From Sipunculus nudus (taxonomy: Eukaryota > Annelida > Sipuncula > Golfingiida > Sipunculidae): a stretch of DNA of 64,000 nt. A program made the position numbers and the translations under genes. Below the pieces are notes generated by a model, which ran no database searches, was not told the DNA's origin, and saw only the letters and a program-made list of their open reading frames with translations. This document shows, piece by piece, positions 11,346 to 23,084 of this stretch; positions within the stretch are counted from its first letter, which is position 1; every line of letters starts with the position of its first letter. The stretch covers positions 52,975,070 through 53,039,069 of the forward strand of contig CM049320.1 in assembly GCA_026874595.1 (NCBI GenBank), in the 5' to 3' direction.

Positions 11346-11861
11346 CTAAAAGAAATAATATTTATTTAATAATATAATATTTCATTTATCGGAAGAACAA
11401 AAAAGATTCTCATGCAAAATTTGTATACTCTGTATATGCCTCAGTCTACTTATTTGTTTGATTTCTTGAATAGCATAATTTGCCATTATTTGCTGCTCTT
11501 TTAGGGGAGTCGGTTTCCTGGAGAAGCACAAATGACCTTTACAAATAAAAATATGTAACACACAGTCCCTTCGTACTATCAAATAGAACCGTGGATTTTC
11601 CATGGGTGTATCTAGTATAGAGATTGATGTCTTAAAGTGTACCAGATAAGCTTCATCTTGACTGAGGCCATTACATCTATCACAAATCGTCTTAATTGTG
11701 TTTCCGTTGGCTTCTTTAGTATGCGTACCTTCATATGCTCCGCACAGTGTCGAGGGTGCTCATTGGAGTGTGTTTTGATTATAGTTAATAGAAAGTCTCC
11801 GGCAATTAATTTTCATGCTTAACCTTTGACTTGTTTCACCAATGATATATACATATATACT

Positions 11862-11877
11862 GGGGGGGGGGGGGGGG
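11862..11877. repeat. Poly-G tract (16 G)
   Basis: Homopolymer of 16 G in AT-rich surroundings. Its length in the assembly may be unreliable. Confidence 0.9.
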
Positions 11878-12185
11878 TAAAAAGTACAATATAAACAGGT
11901 TCCTCTGCTGGTACAGATTTTCCCCCGTTCATTTGAACATACTCTCCTTTTGCCACCCATGGAAACGTAAGGCAGCGTGGTCTTTGGAATATTTACCATC
12001 TTGGATCTCTCTCCGACTGATTTTGTATATACCAATTGGTTGCGCAGATTACTGATGTGTTTTATCAGCCAATATTGGATTTCTTGTAGGAAGATGATAG
12101 AAAGGACAGAGTATGATGTTATAACGGGTTTGAGTCATATGCAACGTTCTTTTGGTGTTTGAGGGGTGAAGCATATAAATTCATG

Positions 12186-12431
12186 GGGCCTGGGCAGCGG
12201 AGTGATAAAACGCTCGGCCATCTTCGCTGGCGACCGGGTTCGATTTCTGGCTTAGCTATGAGAGTTGGTTGAAATGACCTGTCCAAGGTCCGTGGTTTTC
12301 TCCGGGTTCTCCGGTTTCCTCCACCCATAACGACTAGGGGGGGGGGGGAGGGGGCAACTTCGGAGCCATGGAGACTGCCTCGTGTTAGTTATTATTACTC
12401 CTGTACAATCCATGTAAAATAAATAAAGTTA
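12186..12431 (+). mobile_element. tRNA-derived SINE with conserved core
   Basis: The head is tRNA-like: an A box (CAGCGGAGTGATAA, 12195-12208) and a B box (GGTTCGATTTC, 12237-12247) at the spacing of an RNA polymerase III type 2 promoter. A strongly structured core follows at 12286-12326 (TTTTCTCCGGGTTCTCCGG then TTTCCTCC), a phrase common to conserved-core SINE families of molluscs and other invertebrates. A poly-G run (about 12339) and an A/T-rich tail ending in AAATAAATAAAG complete it. Such elements are transcribed by pol III and moved by LINE machinery. Exact ends and target-site duplication are uncertain; I cannot give a family name securely. Confidence 0.8.
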
Positions 12432-14520
12432 ATGATATTTTCTTAACAAAATTTAAAGGAGGTGGTAGTCTATTTTTTGTTGTTTCTGTATATGCAAAAT
12501 ATATAAAAATATGTTTTGATATAACAGAATGATAATTTTCCGAAGCCAGAGTCCAATATTCTTTGTTTGATGAATTTGATAGAAGAAAATACCCATGCAT
12601 CCGCTCTTGCAGAAACTTTGAACACTCGGATAAATACCTCTCGCTTCGAGAATTGTTGTACACAGAGTAGACCTGTTAGTAAGCACAGGGCGAAGGACAT
12701 GAATATGTAGCCCAGAAGGCATAATCTTCAAACCTAAGGAAATAAAAATGGATGGAATTTATCTTTCACGCGCCCAACTCATAGTTGAAACTCTACCGTT
12801 TTATATAAGCTTTATTTTTCAAGAAGGTGTAACTGTTTCTTTGATTTTTTTCTCATTTATCTTGTTTACTGTGTGAAAATAATCTCGGGTGTTATTTCAT
12901 GATTATATGATCATTCTTCTATATGATGTTTACATCATTATTGTCTCTTTCTCCCATTTTTGCATTGTGTCACAAGAACATATGATTAAATATAGGTTCT
13001 AAAATTCATTCGCAAATCATAACACGTTTTATTATAAATGGGTAACCCTTTCACTGTTTAGATTTATTTAATATTTAAGACTTTCTGATGCGCTACAAAT
13101 TTCAAGGACTGGTTCAATCTGACTAGTTTTCACTGTGTCTTTACAAAAAAGTTGGGCAAATATTTCTATTAACTTGATACGACTCTTTAAAATATGCTAT
13201 GCCTCAGAGTATGTAGCCTATTTTATTTACTCCCATCGACATAATGAAGTGGCCCCATAATGGATAAAATGGCCATCTGTACCTGGATTAGAACGTTAAT
13301 GCCCATATTAACGGACACTGCTATTAGAGGTTCTGGACACATAACAACTGATAATCTTTTATTTCATGTACAATTCTTGGAGGATTAATTATAACTTTAA
13401 GGGGACAACCGATATGAAGAAGATTGACCCGACTCTGTGATGTTACCCCTATCTGGCTAAGTGGAAAAACAACTTGCAGACAACTTGACGTCTTGTTGGC
13501 AGACCTTAAATCAAAAAATGTGTTTTTCACGAACAATCTATAATAGATAGGTAATCGTTCGAATCTATCATAGTTGCTTTGAAACTAATGACATCCTCTT
13601 CATAGGCTCTGCAATCAAGGGGACAACGATTACAGGCTAACTGCAAAATAAAATAGCTAAGTCCAACTTACCTATTTGTCTGCTGCAACAAAAACAAAAT
13701 AAAGCCCAATTTCAAAAACATTAAAAAGTAAGATTCTATTAGGCCCAGAGATTCTGGGCTCTCCAAAGAAAGGACATTGCAGGAGCTGCATTGATTATAG
13801 AGAGTACCGGAACAAACATAATTCGGCCGATGTCCATGCACTAATACATTGTGAGATATTTCTGACATCGTAGTTAATATCAAATGACTTCTTTATAAAT
13901 GTGTACCATAACAAACATAACTTAATTCAGATTGGCCGGTCATATAGGCACGAACCAATCTAATGTTATGACCAACCGGCAGCTGTTAAATCACTTATCA
14001 TGCATGGATACGCATTTTTATGAGGATAAGCATAATTCAGTTGGCCACTCAAGGTTATTTTTATTCCCTGCTGACAGGTGATGACATCATCGCTCCCGGT
14101 TGATAAGAGAAAAAATGGACACTTGAACACAATTCAAATAGATAATGGGCAGTACATCGCATGTGTTCATGAGGAAATACAACAACGACAGTTTTCTAGT
14201 ACTCCTTGAGTATGAAATATTACCTCATGGTACTCCGGCGGTAGAGTGTTTGTTTAATTAACGGGTAAGCAAATATGTTTATTTTTGTGATAGGAATCAT
14301 GTATGTTTTGTAACTGAGTAAATGATGGAGAGAGATCGCTAATCATGACGAGATTGGGTATAGTATATCACACTAATTTACTGACACATATAATTTGTAA
14401 ATTGTTATTATATCAGCAGGAAAACGGTTATAACAGCACAGAAGTCCCCTTCCGCTTGACAGGCGCCTGGATGTGGATTTTTGAGTGTTACAAGAGTAGA
14501 TTTTTTATAGTTCTTACCAT

Positions 14521-14554
14521 GTATATATATATATATATGTGTGTGTATATATAT
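14521..14554. repeat. (AT)n/(GT)n microsatellite
   Basis: A short compound AT-GT-AT dinucleotide tract; copy B has a longer (AT)n at the equivalent place (20725-20764). Confidence 0.9.
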
Positions 14555-14647
14555 TTAATAAATAAGGAACCCTTAATGGTAACGTAATTCTAAATTCAGA
14601 TATGTATGTTCATCCTCAAATTTCATTATCAAGACCTAACTTACAGT

Positions 14648-14948
14648 TACCAAAGTTCGAAAGCACAGGTAAGCATGTACTTTGTGACCTCGAGAGTGGA
14701 AGATAACACGATTATTGCACAAGGTGAATGAGGTGTTATCAATAGGTCACATTCTCATATAATGTTAAAATAAATGGATCATAACATAAAAACGTACTGC
14801 TACCAAAGTTCGAAAGTACGGGTAAGCATGTACTTTGTGACCTCGAGAGTGAAAAATAAGACGATTATTGCACAAGGTGAATGAAGTGTTGTCAATAGTT
14901 CACATTCTCATATAATGTTTAAATAACTGGATCATAACATATAAACTG
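14648..14948. repeat. Tandem duplication, 153-bp period (two copies)
   Basis: Copies start at 14648 and 14801 with TACCAAAGTTCGAAAG and are highly similar, both containing GTACTTTGTGACCTCGAGAG and GATTATTGCACAAGG. Copy B has one diverged unit near 20935-21060, so the doubling probably happened in A after the A/B duplication. Confidence 0.9.
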
Positions 14949-14974
14949 TTCATAAACCAAAATAAAGTTAATAG

Positions 14975-14979
<5 letters not shown>

Positions 14980-15031
<52 letters not shown>

Positions 15032-15034
15032 TAT
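14980..15034. repeat. (AT)n microsatellite
   Basis: Dinucleotide tract of about 55 bp, next to the 153-bp duplication. Confidence 0.97.
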
Positions 15035-16376
15035 AAGTAACGCTTATAAATAGAAGCAATCAAGCAACTCTGTTAGGAGGCATACACCTTATCGCGTTTG
15101 ATGTTTTAATTCCGCGTATTATAAATTCATATACCCCATGCTAGGAAACCGTCTTATGATTTTGTTATTCATATACTTTTAATAAGATCTCTGAATTTGG
15201 CGCTCCTATAACAATGAAGCCACGCATAAAACGTTACGACCTGATATGCAAATGTGAGGGAATTTTCATGTCTTCGAAGAGGGGTTTAGAGGGGTTCATC
15301 ATACGGACTTTACAGGGCTTCAATGATAACTGCTCGCACTCAAAAACGGCTATCGGCCCATGGATTTATTTAACACTTGGCACACTGTTGCAGGGATACC
15401 GTATCCGACGTAATAAGTCCCCCGGGCGCCCTCAAAATTAAATTTTTCCAAATATGTCCTACCCTAATAAGCGCCCCTACCACAAAACACATCTGCAAAC
15501 TTCCTAAGTGTGTTACGATGCTCTAATTTAACAATGATGCTTGTGTATATTCTTTGACTTCACAGCAAATTCAGAACAATTAAGAAAATCCAACGATCTT
15601 ATAGCGATGGTTGTGTGAAGTTTTGAAAAATAATAACTATTCCATGTGATACCGATTTGCAGACGATGTATTTTGTTTTGTATGAGAGAGCTGTATGAAT
15701 GACTGCATTACCAGATTTCTTTCGCAGGTGAAGGGGAAAAATAATGATGATGATCAATGACCTCTTAAATAAAAGTCACTGCCTAATAAGGTAGTAGAAT
15801 ATATAAAATGTTCATATAAAGGTATGTAAAACGGTATTTAATTGAATGATGGAAAAAATATAATACGGGACGTCGGTATCCCGATTATGTCAGTAATCTT
15901 GAGCGAAAACCTTTAAGAGCTGGAATCACCAATAATTGTCCTTTTTGTCATCCATTGTGCATGATATTACATGCAAATTTTTTTTTTTAATGAAAGCTGA
16001 AATACTGGCCCTCGGACTCAAGCATATTGTATTAACTTCAGTGCGTATACGCACCAAATCCGGAGTTTTGTTTAAAATTTATGAGGAACTTCGTCATAAT
16101 TATATCCCGCGGAAACACGGTCCCGTTATAATTCATTCATTTCTTGACATAGTCCAATAATACAAGCTTGACAAGCATTGAATTTCGCGTCACCTGAGGA
16201 ATGGCCGCTTCGTATTTATAATTATAACGCGTTACTGGTTGTATAGTAATCGAACTGCCATGTGCGAGTCTCCGTGTATGTCAGTGTGCAAGCCAGCTGA
16301 CAGCTTCCGCATTCATTGGACTTTTGCACATTTTAGGAGTTATATACGGAACCATACGAAATAAATCATCCCTGTT

Positions 16377-16596
16377 TTAATATGCATATAACGTGCTACT
16401 GGACGGCATTAAGCCAAGTAGGCTAGTAAGTTCCCAGCATCCCCTGCGCGAGCGCTGCATACACACAAAACAACCCAGTACTTTGGGATCATCAGCCAAT
16501 GGTAAGCCCTGCACGCTGTCAGCGGCTTCGACAATTATATCACTGCATACATGTTTCAAGTTAATTACCAATTTTTTTTTGCAAAAAATACATTAA
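16377..16596. other. GC-richer stretch open on both strands, possible exon
   Basis: Frames of 64 (minus) and 67 (plus) codons overlap here in DNA richer in G+C than its neighbours. On the plus strand a donor-like AATG|GTAAGC lies at about 16501. On the minus strand the frame reads DIIVEAADSVQGLPLADD, a plausible acidic helix. I recognise neither product and cannot choose a strand. Confidence 0.2.
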
Positions 16597-16726
16597 AACA
16601 TATATTTTTAGGACAGGGAATTCCGTTTCGGTCTGATTCAGTTAAAATCACTGAGTTAATGTGGCAAGGTCAAACCTCTTACCAATAATTTAACTATGTG
16701 CACATGTAAATCTGATGTATAAACGA

Positions 16727-17002
16727 TTAATTCAAACAAAAACAAAGCAATGTAATGTTTTTTATTGAGTGTATAATACCACCATACGGACAAGATAACC
16801 GATATCCACGGCGTCCATTTCGACCGACGTAATAATGCTGATTTCCGTACATTATCCTTGGTGGCCCTGAGGACGCTGAAAAACTTGTACCCGTATATAA
16901 GACAGCCGCCCTTCTTTGCCAAATATTTTTAGGATAAAATTTATTGTCCTCTACACGAGCAAATACGGTAAGAATATATATTTCATGGCATAAAACATCC
17001 AC
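16727..17002 (-). pseudogene. Exon-like minus-strand frame with YYVGRNGRRGYRLSCP motif
   Basis: A 91-codon frame; its centre is SASSGPPRIMYGNQHYYVGR then NGRRGYRLSCPYGG. The spacing 'Y-x-V-x-x-x-G-x-x-x-x-L-x-C' resembles the first half of an Ig-like domain, up to the first cysteine. The rest of such a domain is not visible before the stop. A second overlapping frame is open, so chance is possible. No firm splice sites. Confidence 0.25.
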
Positions 17003-17266
17003 ATACCTGAATTCAGGTCACCGGATCAGCATGGCCACCTGCAGGATCGGCCTTCACGGACACAGTCAGTCATGTTATCTATGACACACTTGACCACTGA
17101 TAATAGTATTAGATTATAAAGCCTAACGGAGATAGAATCAAAACTGGCGCTAACTTATTTTAAGCTTGGCGGGGAGTACGAAAGCATTACACGCTGCCCC
17201 ATGTTATATTGGCTAGGGAGAAAAGTGAGGTTAGGATGGCTCATCCCTTAGTTTTCTTTAAGTGAA

Positions 17267-17280
17267 GGGGGGGGGGGGGG
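17267..17280. repeat. Poly-G tract (14 G)
   Basis: Homopolymer of 14 G followed by two near-copies of CGCTTATTACG. Confidence 0.9.
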
Positions 17281-17299
17281 CGCTTATTACGGGGAGGGT

Positions 17300-18000
17300 G
17301 CGCTTATTACGTCGTTACGGTAAATGGAACCTAGACGAATGTAGTTGGGATTACCGCTGGTTCCTCCTCATAATAGCTGGAGCACGCTGGTTATGCTTTG
17401 TTCGTTGAATGGAGAAGTACCCCTTGCAAATTCTTAGAAAAAAATAATAGGTATAGTCCTAAAAATATCTGCTTAGTAAAATTGAAATGTGACCATCCCT
17501 TTATTGAGATCCATAAGCTCTATTTAAGCAAGTTCGTCAAAGGCACTTTCAGTAACACTGTCAGTCATGTAAATCCTGTTCAAAAGCTTCATATTAGTTT
17601 CTATGTACTGGTTACAGCTTTATAAAATGTTACATGATGGTTGGTCATTCAGACATCAAAGGTAAGCTATTTAGATCTATCCAATTAACTCATGGGCCGG
17701 GGTCCTCTGAAAACTCGGGCACTGTTGGTTGCTCTCTCGCCTTATGTAGCGAGGCAATTCTGAATTCATAGGTTGTTAAATTTCTTCAACTCTTAATTTG
17801 CTTAATTGTTTCTTGTTATTTGATTTTCAACTCAACCCGTTCACTATGCCTCTGCGACAATGTCGCATAAATTTATATATAAATTCAACCATAGCATCAG
17901 CCTTTCGAAAAGTTGCTGGCCTTTTTGAGTAAACCAAGTAGAATAAAAACAAGTGCAGTAGTGCTACACTGCGCATGTTAAGGTCATGGCATCATTTTAT
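17300..18000. repeat. Segmental duplication, block y, copy A part 3
   Basis: Matches copy B 21490-21990: anchors AGTTGGGATTACC(G/A)C (about 17342/21500), TCTGCGACAATGT(C/T)GC (17851/21837) and CAGTAGTG(C/T)TACAC (17956/21949). Confidence 0.75.
17776..17885 (-). pseudogene. Coiled-coil exon relic, copy A
   Basis: Counterpart of the minus-strand frame at 21750-21869. The shared core is ATLSQ, then scattered Ser/Glu/Leu and a QETI/QDTI block. Here in-frame stops and a one-base shift break the frame. It shows that the copy-B frame descends from a duplicated ancestor that was probably coding. Confidence 0.4.
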
Positions 18001-18107
18001 AACTGTACCTAATTTTGACAAAAAAGGGTGCTCTCCTATGAAATAAGATAATATATCATTAATTGCCAATTAGGAATTTGGGTGTCAAACAACTGACATG
18101 TGGCATA

Positions 18108-18165
18108 ATAATAGTAATTATAATAATAATTATAGTTAATATTATTATAATAATAATACTTTATT
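18108..18165. repeat. (AAT)n/(ATT)n tract
   Basis: Trinucleotide repeats in both orientations that can fold back, at the boundary between copies A and B. Confidence 0.9.
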
Positions 18166-20721
18166 AAAAAGCTTATGATTAACGACTAGAAAACGAATAT
18201 TAATACATAACTTATCCTTATTAAACAAAAGCACTCCGCTGAGCATGAATGAGTCCTTGAAGTGATATGTTTTGCACATGGAGGATTTTCGTCTTCCAGA
18301 ATTTTACCTTCTGATTGATCCACACAACGGATGCTTGCTCATCATAGTTTTAAACTTCCTCAATACCATTTGTCAGGATCGAATGTCCATTTAGGGGAAA
18401 CTGTGAATTGTCCGCCAAAAACAGTTTTTCCCAATATGATAGGACACAGTACGCCGCCCTACACAATGGGGTACACTCAAGGACACACTATAACGTAAAT
18501 GACAGCAAAGTTCGTTGCTAGAACCTCCGTCATCATATTTACATAATCTGACAGCATGCCCCAGTCTTTCATTTCAAGACTTTGCGAACAACATCCCGGC
18601 CCTAATCATAGGAGCATTTTCTGTTATTATATTTGGACAAAAGACCTGTGTGAAAGAATTTCCGTGCTGCTTTTCTATCACACCAAACATAATGCATGTT
18701 CGAATGCCCATTTGGGGGAAATATGATTAAATTACGCTCCTAAAAAAGGCAATCTGAAAAAAAGACACAATACGCCGTCCTTTCACAAAGCCACATATTC
18801 ATCATGTCAGCACACTGGTAAAGTACAGTTCGCTGGCATTTAGATGGGACCACGTGATTGTATACCATGGTAAACAGGAATAAGCTACACTTCGATATCT
18901 CTGATGGCAAATGACAAAAGCCTTGTTGCACACACAATGGTAAAGTATCATCTATAAAATTAAGTTAAAGATTATTACTAAAAATCAATTAAAACTGGCA
19001 GTAAATATAAATTTTATATTTCCAAATACTGTTATACAAAAATGTCCTATTTTCTATAGAATTATCATTATAAACAAAGCTGACCTATGACCTATGCCAA
19101 TATGAAACTTGTTGAAATTCAAACACACAATGATAAAGAATCATCTATAAAATTTCGATTGAGATTATCACTAAAAATCAATAAAAATGGCAGTAAAGGC
19201 TTAAACTTGACATTAACAAATACATTTCCCAATATTTTTATAGAATTATCATTAGAAACAGACATGAGCTTCGTCACCCCTGGTTACCTTGTTAGCTTTG
19301 TGAATTTCAGATTTATTTCCTTGGCGATAATGACAAGCGCATTTAAATTTTGCGAAAAATCCCAAACTTTTATAGCTTTACCCTGAAGTCTTTATTTACT
19401 AACATAATAGACTGAATGAAACTGTAGCTCATGTTAAAATAATATCATTACAGCATGCCCTAAATTACAAAATTTTGTTACGAGTATACAATAATTTACA
19501 ATATGTCAATATGTCACGCCGCCTTGTGTACATAATCTGAAAGCATGCGCCAGAAAGGTCACAACACGCCGTCCTATACAATGCAAGAGATTCATCGTGC
19601 TGTTGAAAAATATTTCATTTGCATTGGGATAGAACCATGTAATTGCATGACCTAGTAATCATGGATCAGCTAGACTTCAGTAATTCAACTGGGAAATGAC
19701 AAAATAAACTTTCTTGAAACAAAAGTACACAATAATCAAGTAATGTGAAATTGGACACATTTACTTCAGAATTCATATTTCGGTCATTGTGTTGGCCTTT
19801 TATCTTAATAGTAAACAGGAAGCTGAGCCCTCAAGATACCCATATCTGTTTGCTAAAACAACATAATAAAAGCAGCAACCTGTTATGCACACAGCATATA
19901 CACATTGTCTGAGAGGTTGTAGCCTAGTTTTCCTAGCCTTTCCTGTCCTCACTTTCTAACCTAGCATACTTTGAACCCTTCCCGAGCTCATTTCCCGATG
20001 GTTAGGCATTAAGGCATTTTTCAAACATTATATTCCAAATATATAACATGCTTCCAATCCTATCAACATTTGTTGAGTAAAATGGGTTGGTTCCTATTGA
20101 CTTTTTTGTCCACAATTTAGCTTTTGCTGTAAAATGCAGTGAAATTGAACAAGTACATTGACTGAAGTATTTAATCATTATTATATAACATAAGGTAAAA
20201 AAATGGAGTCATTCAGTACTTTGAACATATCGGTCTGACATCCCCTTAAATTTATTTTATTCCTTGTTGACATATGCTGATATCATCGCTCGACTCTGGG
20301 CTAGGTCAATAAGCGGTAAGAGTGAACACTTTAACACAGTTCAAACAGATAACAGGCCGTAAATCGCATGTGTTCATGACAAAATACGACATGACTATTT
20401 ACCAGTACCACTTGAGAATGACAAAATATAGATAATGATACTTTGGCGTCTAGAGTGTTTGTTTGATTTACAGGTAAGCAAATCTATTGATCTACATTTT
20501 GTGCCAGAAATCATGTATTTTTTGTGGTTAAGTGAATGATTAAGAAAGATCGTTGACCATGACGGGATTTGTTTTCATATATCACATCAATTTATTGCCA
20601 CATATTATCCGTTAATTGATATTCCATCAATAGGAGAACAGCTATAATAGCAAACAATGACTTTGCCTAGATGGGGATTTTATTGACTGTAATATGAATA
20701 GATATTTTAATAGTTAATACC

Positions 20722-20724
<3 letters not shown>

Positions 20725-20764
<40 letters not shown>
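20725..20764. repeat. (AT)n microsatellite
   Basis: Dinucleotide tract of about 40 bp, at the position equivalent to 14521-14554 in copy A. Confidence 0.97.
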
Positions 20765-20767
<3 letters not shown>

Positions 20768-20934
20768 TAAATAACTCTTATAGGTAACATACATTTTATT
20801 TTAGATATACATGTTCCTCTACAAATTCCGTTTTCAAATATGCACATAGTGCACCGGGTTAATATGTCCGGTTAATATGTTAATATTTCTATCGGATATA
20901 CCTACTTTGATAAGACCTCTATATAGAACTTATA

Positions 20935-21060
20935 GCGACCACAGTTTGTGAGTAAAGGTAAGCATATACTTCTTAACCGTTATAACCTAATTAATGAGGT
21001 GTTGTCAATATGTCACATAATACAATATTAAAATATCTTTACCACAACATATAAAATGTA
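20935..21060. repeat. Single diverged unit of the 153-bp repeat
   Basis: Shares GGTAAGCATATACTT, AATGAGGTGTTGTCAATA and ATCATAACATATAAA-like phrases with the doubled units at 14648-14948. Confidence 0.6.
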
Positions 21061-21749
21061 CATTTACTTAAGTAAAAATCTTGAATTGGAGAGTAAAGCA
21101 TATTTCATTGCTAAACCAAGACACCTTATTATGTTGGCATATATCTTTCCACCGCAGTATTTTGCAGCTTGCTGTACATTCATGTGCCCTTTTCTAGGAA
21201 ACCGTCTTCGGAATTTTTATTTTTTTATACTCTAAATTTGACGTTCCCATAGCAAAAATAGCATTCACATAAAGTGTCACAGCCTGATAAGCAATTGTAA
21301 GGAATCTTCGAAGAAATTTGTGACGCCTCAATTATCAGGGAAATATCAGGGATTCACCATATAGACTTTACATGGCTTTAGTGATATGATATGACACTCA
21401 GTTACGGCTACCGGCCTATTGACTCACGTTTTATTTAACACTTGTTAGTGGCAAACGTAAATACTAAAGCCCTGGCAGTGGTAATGCCTTACCAAAACAG
21501 TTGGGATTACCACCTGTTCTCCCCGTAAAAGCTATAGCACGCTTGAGAATTGTAAAATTTCCAAATTTTAAAAATAATTTTTAATATATTAGATGATTTC
21601 GACATCACAGGCAAGCTATATGTGCTGCATTGAACTTTCAATACATCTGAACCCATCATTCAGATCAATTCCATTGACATCTGTCCTTTAACCCTCCGAA
21701 ACCTCAGGCACCGATGTCGGATGTACCGGCTAATGAAGTGGAGATTATT

Positions 21750-21869
21750 CTAAATCTGTTGTTTTTCTTCCAGATCCTTCAGTTTATTGATTGTGTCTTG
21801 TGACGCGAATTCCAACTGACCCGATGCACTTTGCATCTGCGACAATGTTGCTCTTAGTTTATCTATAAC
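21750..21869 (-). pseudogene. Coiled-coil exon relic, copy B
   Basis: 39 codons between two stops, with an even heptad-like spread of Leu/Ile and charged residues: VIDKLRATLSQMQSA, then a QLEF block and TINKLKDLEEKQQI. The composition (Lys/Glu/Gln/Leu) is unlike neighbouring random frames, and the core recurs in copy A at 17776-17885. An AG acceptor-like site lies at the upstream edge (minus-strand GTTATAG). The family is unknown; coiled-coil linkers of this type occur in many proteins, including transposases. Confidence 0.4.
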
Positions 21870-21989
21870 TCACCCAATGCCTCAGGCTTTCGTAACGACT
21901 TTGGCATGCACCCTTTTTGGTGGTGCACCGGGTAGAATGTCAAACATGCGCAGTAGTGTTACACGTATGCTATCTTATAAAATCAGGTA

Positions 21990-22430
21990 GGTTCAAACGT
22001 CCATTCAGGGGAAAATGTGAATTTCCCGCCTGAAACAGCTTTGCATAGTATGAAAGGATACAGTGCGCTATCCTTCAATAGTAGGATCTAGTCGGGGAAC
22101 AGTAGAACAAAAACGTAAATAACAACAAAATACGTTGACCGAAAATCCCCGTAGCCATTCTTATATGATCTGACAGCATGCCGACAGTCAGACATTGTCA
22201 ACAACATACCGACTCGTATCATGCGAGACCATACCCCTTTTTAATTTGGAAAATACCTATGTGATAAATTTCCGTGATACTTTCCTTTCAAACCAAACAT
22301 ACTGCAGATTCGAATGCCCATTTGGGAAAAATATGATTAAATTGCCAAAATATCTTTTTTTTTATACAATTTTTATTATAAACAGACATGAGCTTCTTGA
22401 CCCCTGGTTGGCTTGTTAGCTTTGTCAAGT
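21990..22430. repeat. Segmental duplication, copy C start
   Basis: Repeats the copy-B opening (CGTCCATTCAGGGGAAAATG; ATCTGACAGCATGCC at 22168, equivalent to 18546) and ends with ACATGAGCTTC(T)TGACCCCTGGTT at about 22386, equivalent to 19263 in copy B. Confidence 0.75.
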
Positions 22431-22760
22431 TCATACCAGTAATTTCCATGGTGCAGCTGTTATGTTGTATGTTACCATAATTAGCGTACGTTATACGTCA
22501 TTTGATAATTTTTCACAGAAATGATTTACCATTAATCTTATTTGACCATAAAATGCAAAATTAAATTTTACGAACTAACAATATATTACCCTATAAATCA
22601 ATGCAAAATTGGTCACCCTTTTGAATGAAATGCTATTTGACTGATGAATAGGTTTAATTCTGAAGCTGTCAAGGCACACAACTCCGTGCAAAAAAAAAAG
22701 AACATACCCTCTTTGTTTTGGATATAATGGTATCTATATCAAAATATTTAACATTTTTTC

Positions 22761-23084
22761 TTGCATACTCTAAAAGCCGTTATCTCTTTAATACCTTCGA
22801 TTGAACACAAGGTGTGCAGCCAGCACCTGATGGGTAGTGAATGTCAAATATTAAAATTAAATTATTTAGCAAACGTTCCGGCCAATTCAGTCAAGAGCAA
22901 CAGATGTGTCTCAGGACAATTTCCTGCATGGTTCTTTTCCCCAGGAACAACAGAACACTACATAAGTTGTAAAATGTCATTAGAAGGATATGATCATTTT
23001 ACCGACTATAAAATAATAAATTGCCCTTTTCCAATCATTCTGTCTTGTTCTTGGGGACTTGGCAGTGTTATCCCCTTTGATTAG
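22761..23084 (+). pseudogene. Cys-rich open stretch, exon-like
   Basis: A 107-codon frame with an ATG early. The middle has spaced cysteines and aromatic residues: NRCVSGQFPAWFFSPGTTEH, ISCKMSLEGYDHF, IINCPF, LSCSWG. The spacing suggests a secreted Cys-rich domain but matches no family I can name. The 3' part (from about 22990) aligns with copy A near 6070, where the frame is not kept, which argues against current coding. No polyadenylation or convincing splice signals are tied to it. Confidence 0.25.

Larger units (their letters stand above)
10141..14039. other. Sequence present in copy A but absent from copy B; no gene seen apart from the SINE
   Basis: Copies A and B are collinear up to 10140 and again from 14040, so about 3.9 kb lies only in A (or was lost from B, where the two sides meet near 20260). 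It holds (AT)n, an (ATT)n tract, a SINE and a poly-G run. Open stretches at 10697-10897, 11382-11603, 13324-13536 and 13668-13883 show no motif I recognise. Confidence 0.55.
14040..15434. repeat. Segmental duplication, block y, copy A part 2
   Basis: Collinear with copy B 20260-21450: anchors CGCATGTGTTCATGA (about 14158/20365), GTAGAGTGTTTGTTT/CTAGAGTGTTTGTTT (14241/20450), CTAGGAAACCGTCTT (15142/21195) and GGACTTTACAGGGCTT/AGACTTTACATGGCTT (15306/21363). It contains a 153-bp tandem duplication and (AT)n tracts. Confidence 0.8.
15435..17299. other. Copy-A-specific sequence, largely without recognisable content
   Basis: No counterpart is visible in copy B, where the flanking similarity resumes directly. 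It contains the GC-richer stretches at 16377-16600 and 16727-17002, described separately, and ends with a poly-G tract. Confidence 0.45.
18360..21990. repeat. Segmental duplication, copy B (about 3.6 kb unit)
   Basis: It begins with TCGAATGTCCATTTAGGGG (18380) and runs to the point near 21990 where the same kind of start recurs for copy C. It aligns with copy A blocks at 9030-10140, 14040-15434 and 17300-18000 in order. Internal partial repeats occur as well: the TCGAATGCCCATTTGGGG phrase is found twice (18380, 18701), and the ACGCCGTCC phrase again near 19571. No complete gene is seen within. Confidence 0.8.

Noticed and set aside
12186-12260. Functional tRNA gene
   Set aside because: A and B boxes are present, but the cloverleaf is not maintained and a SINE core and tail follow.
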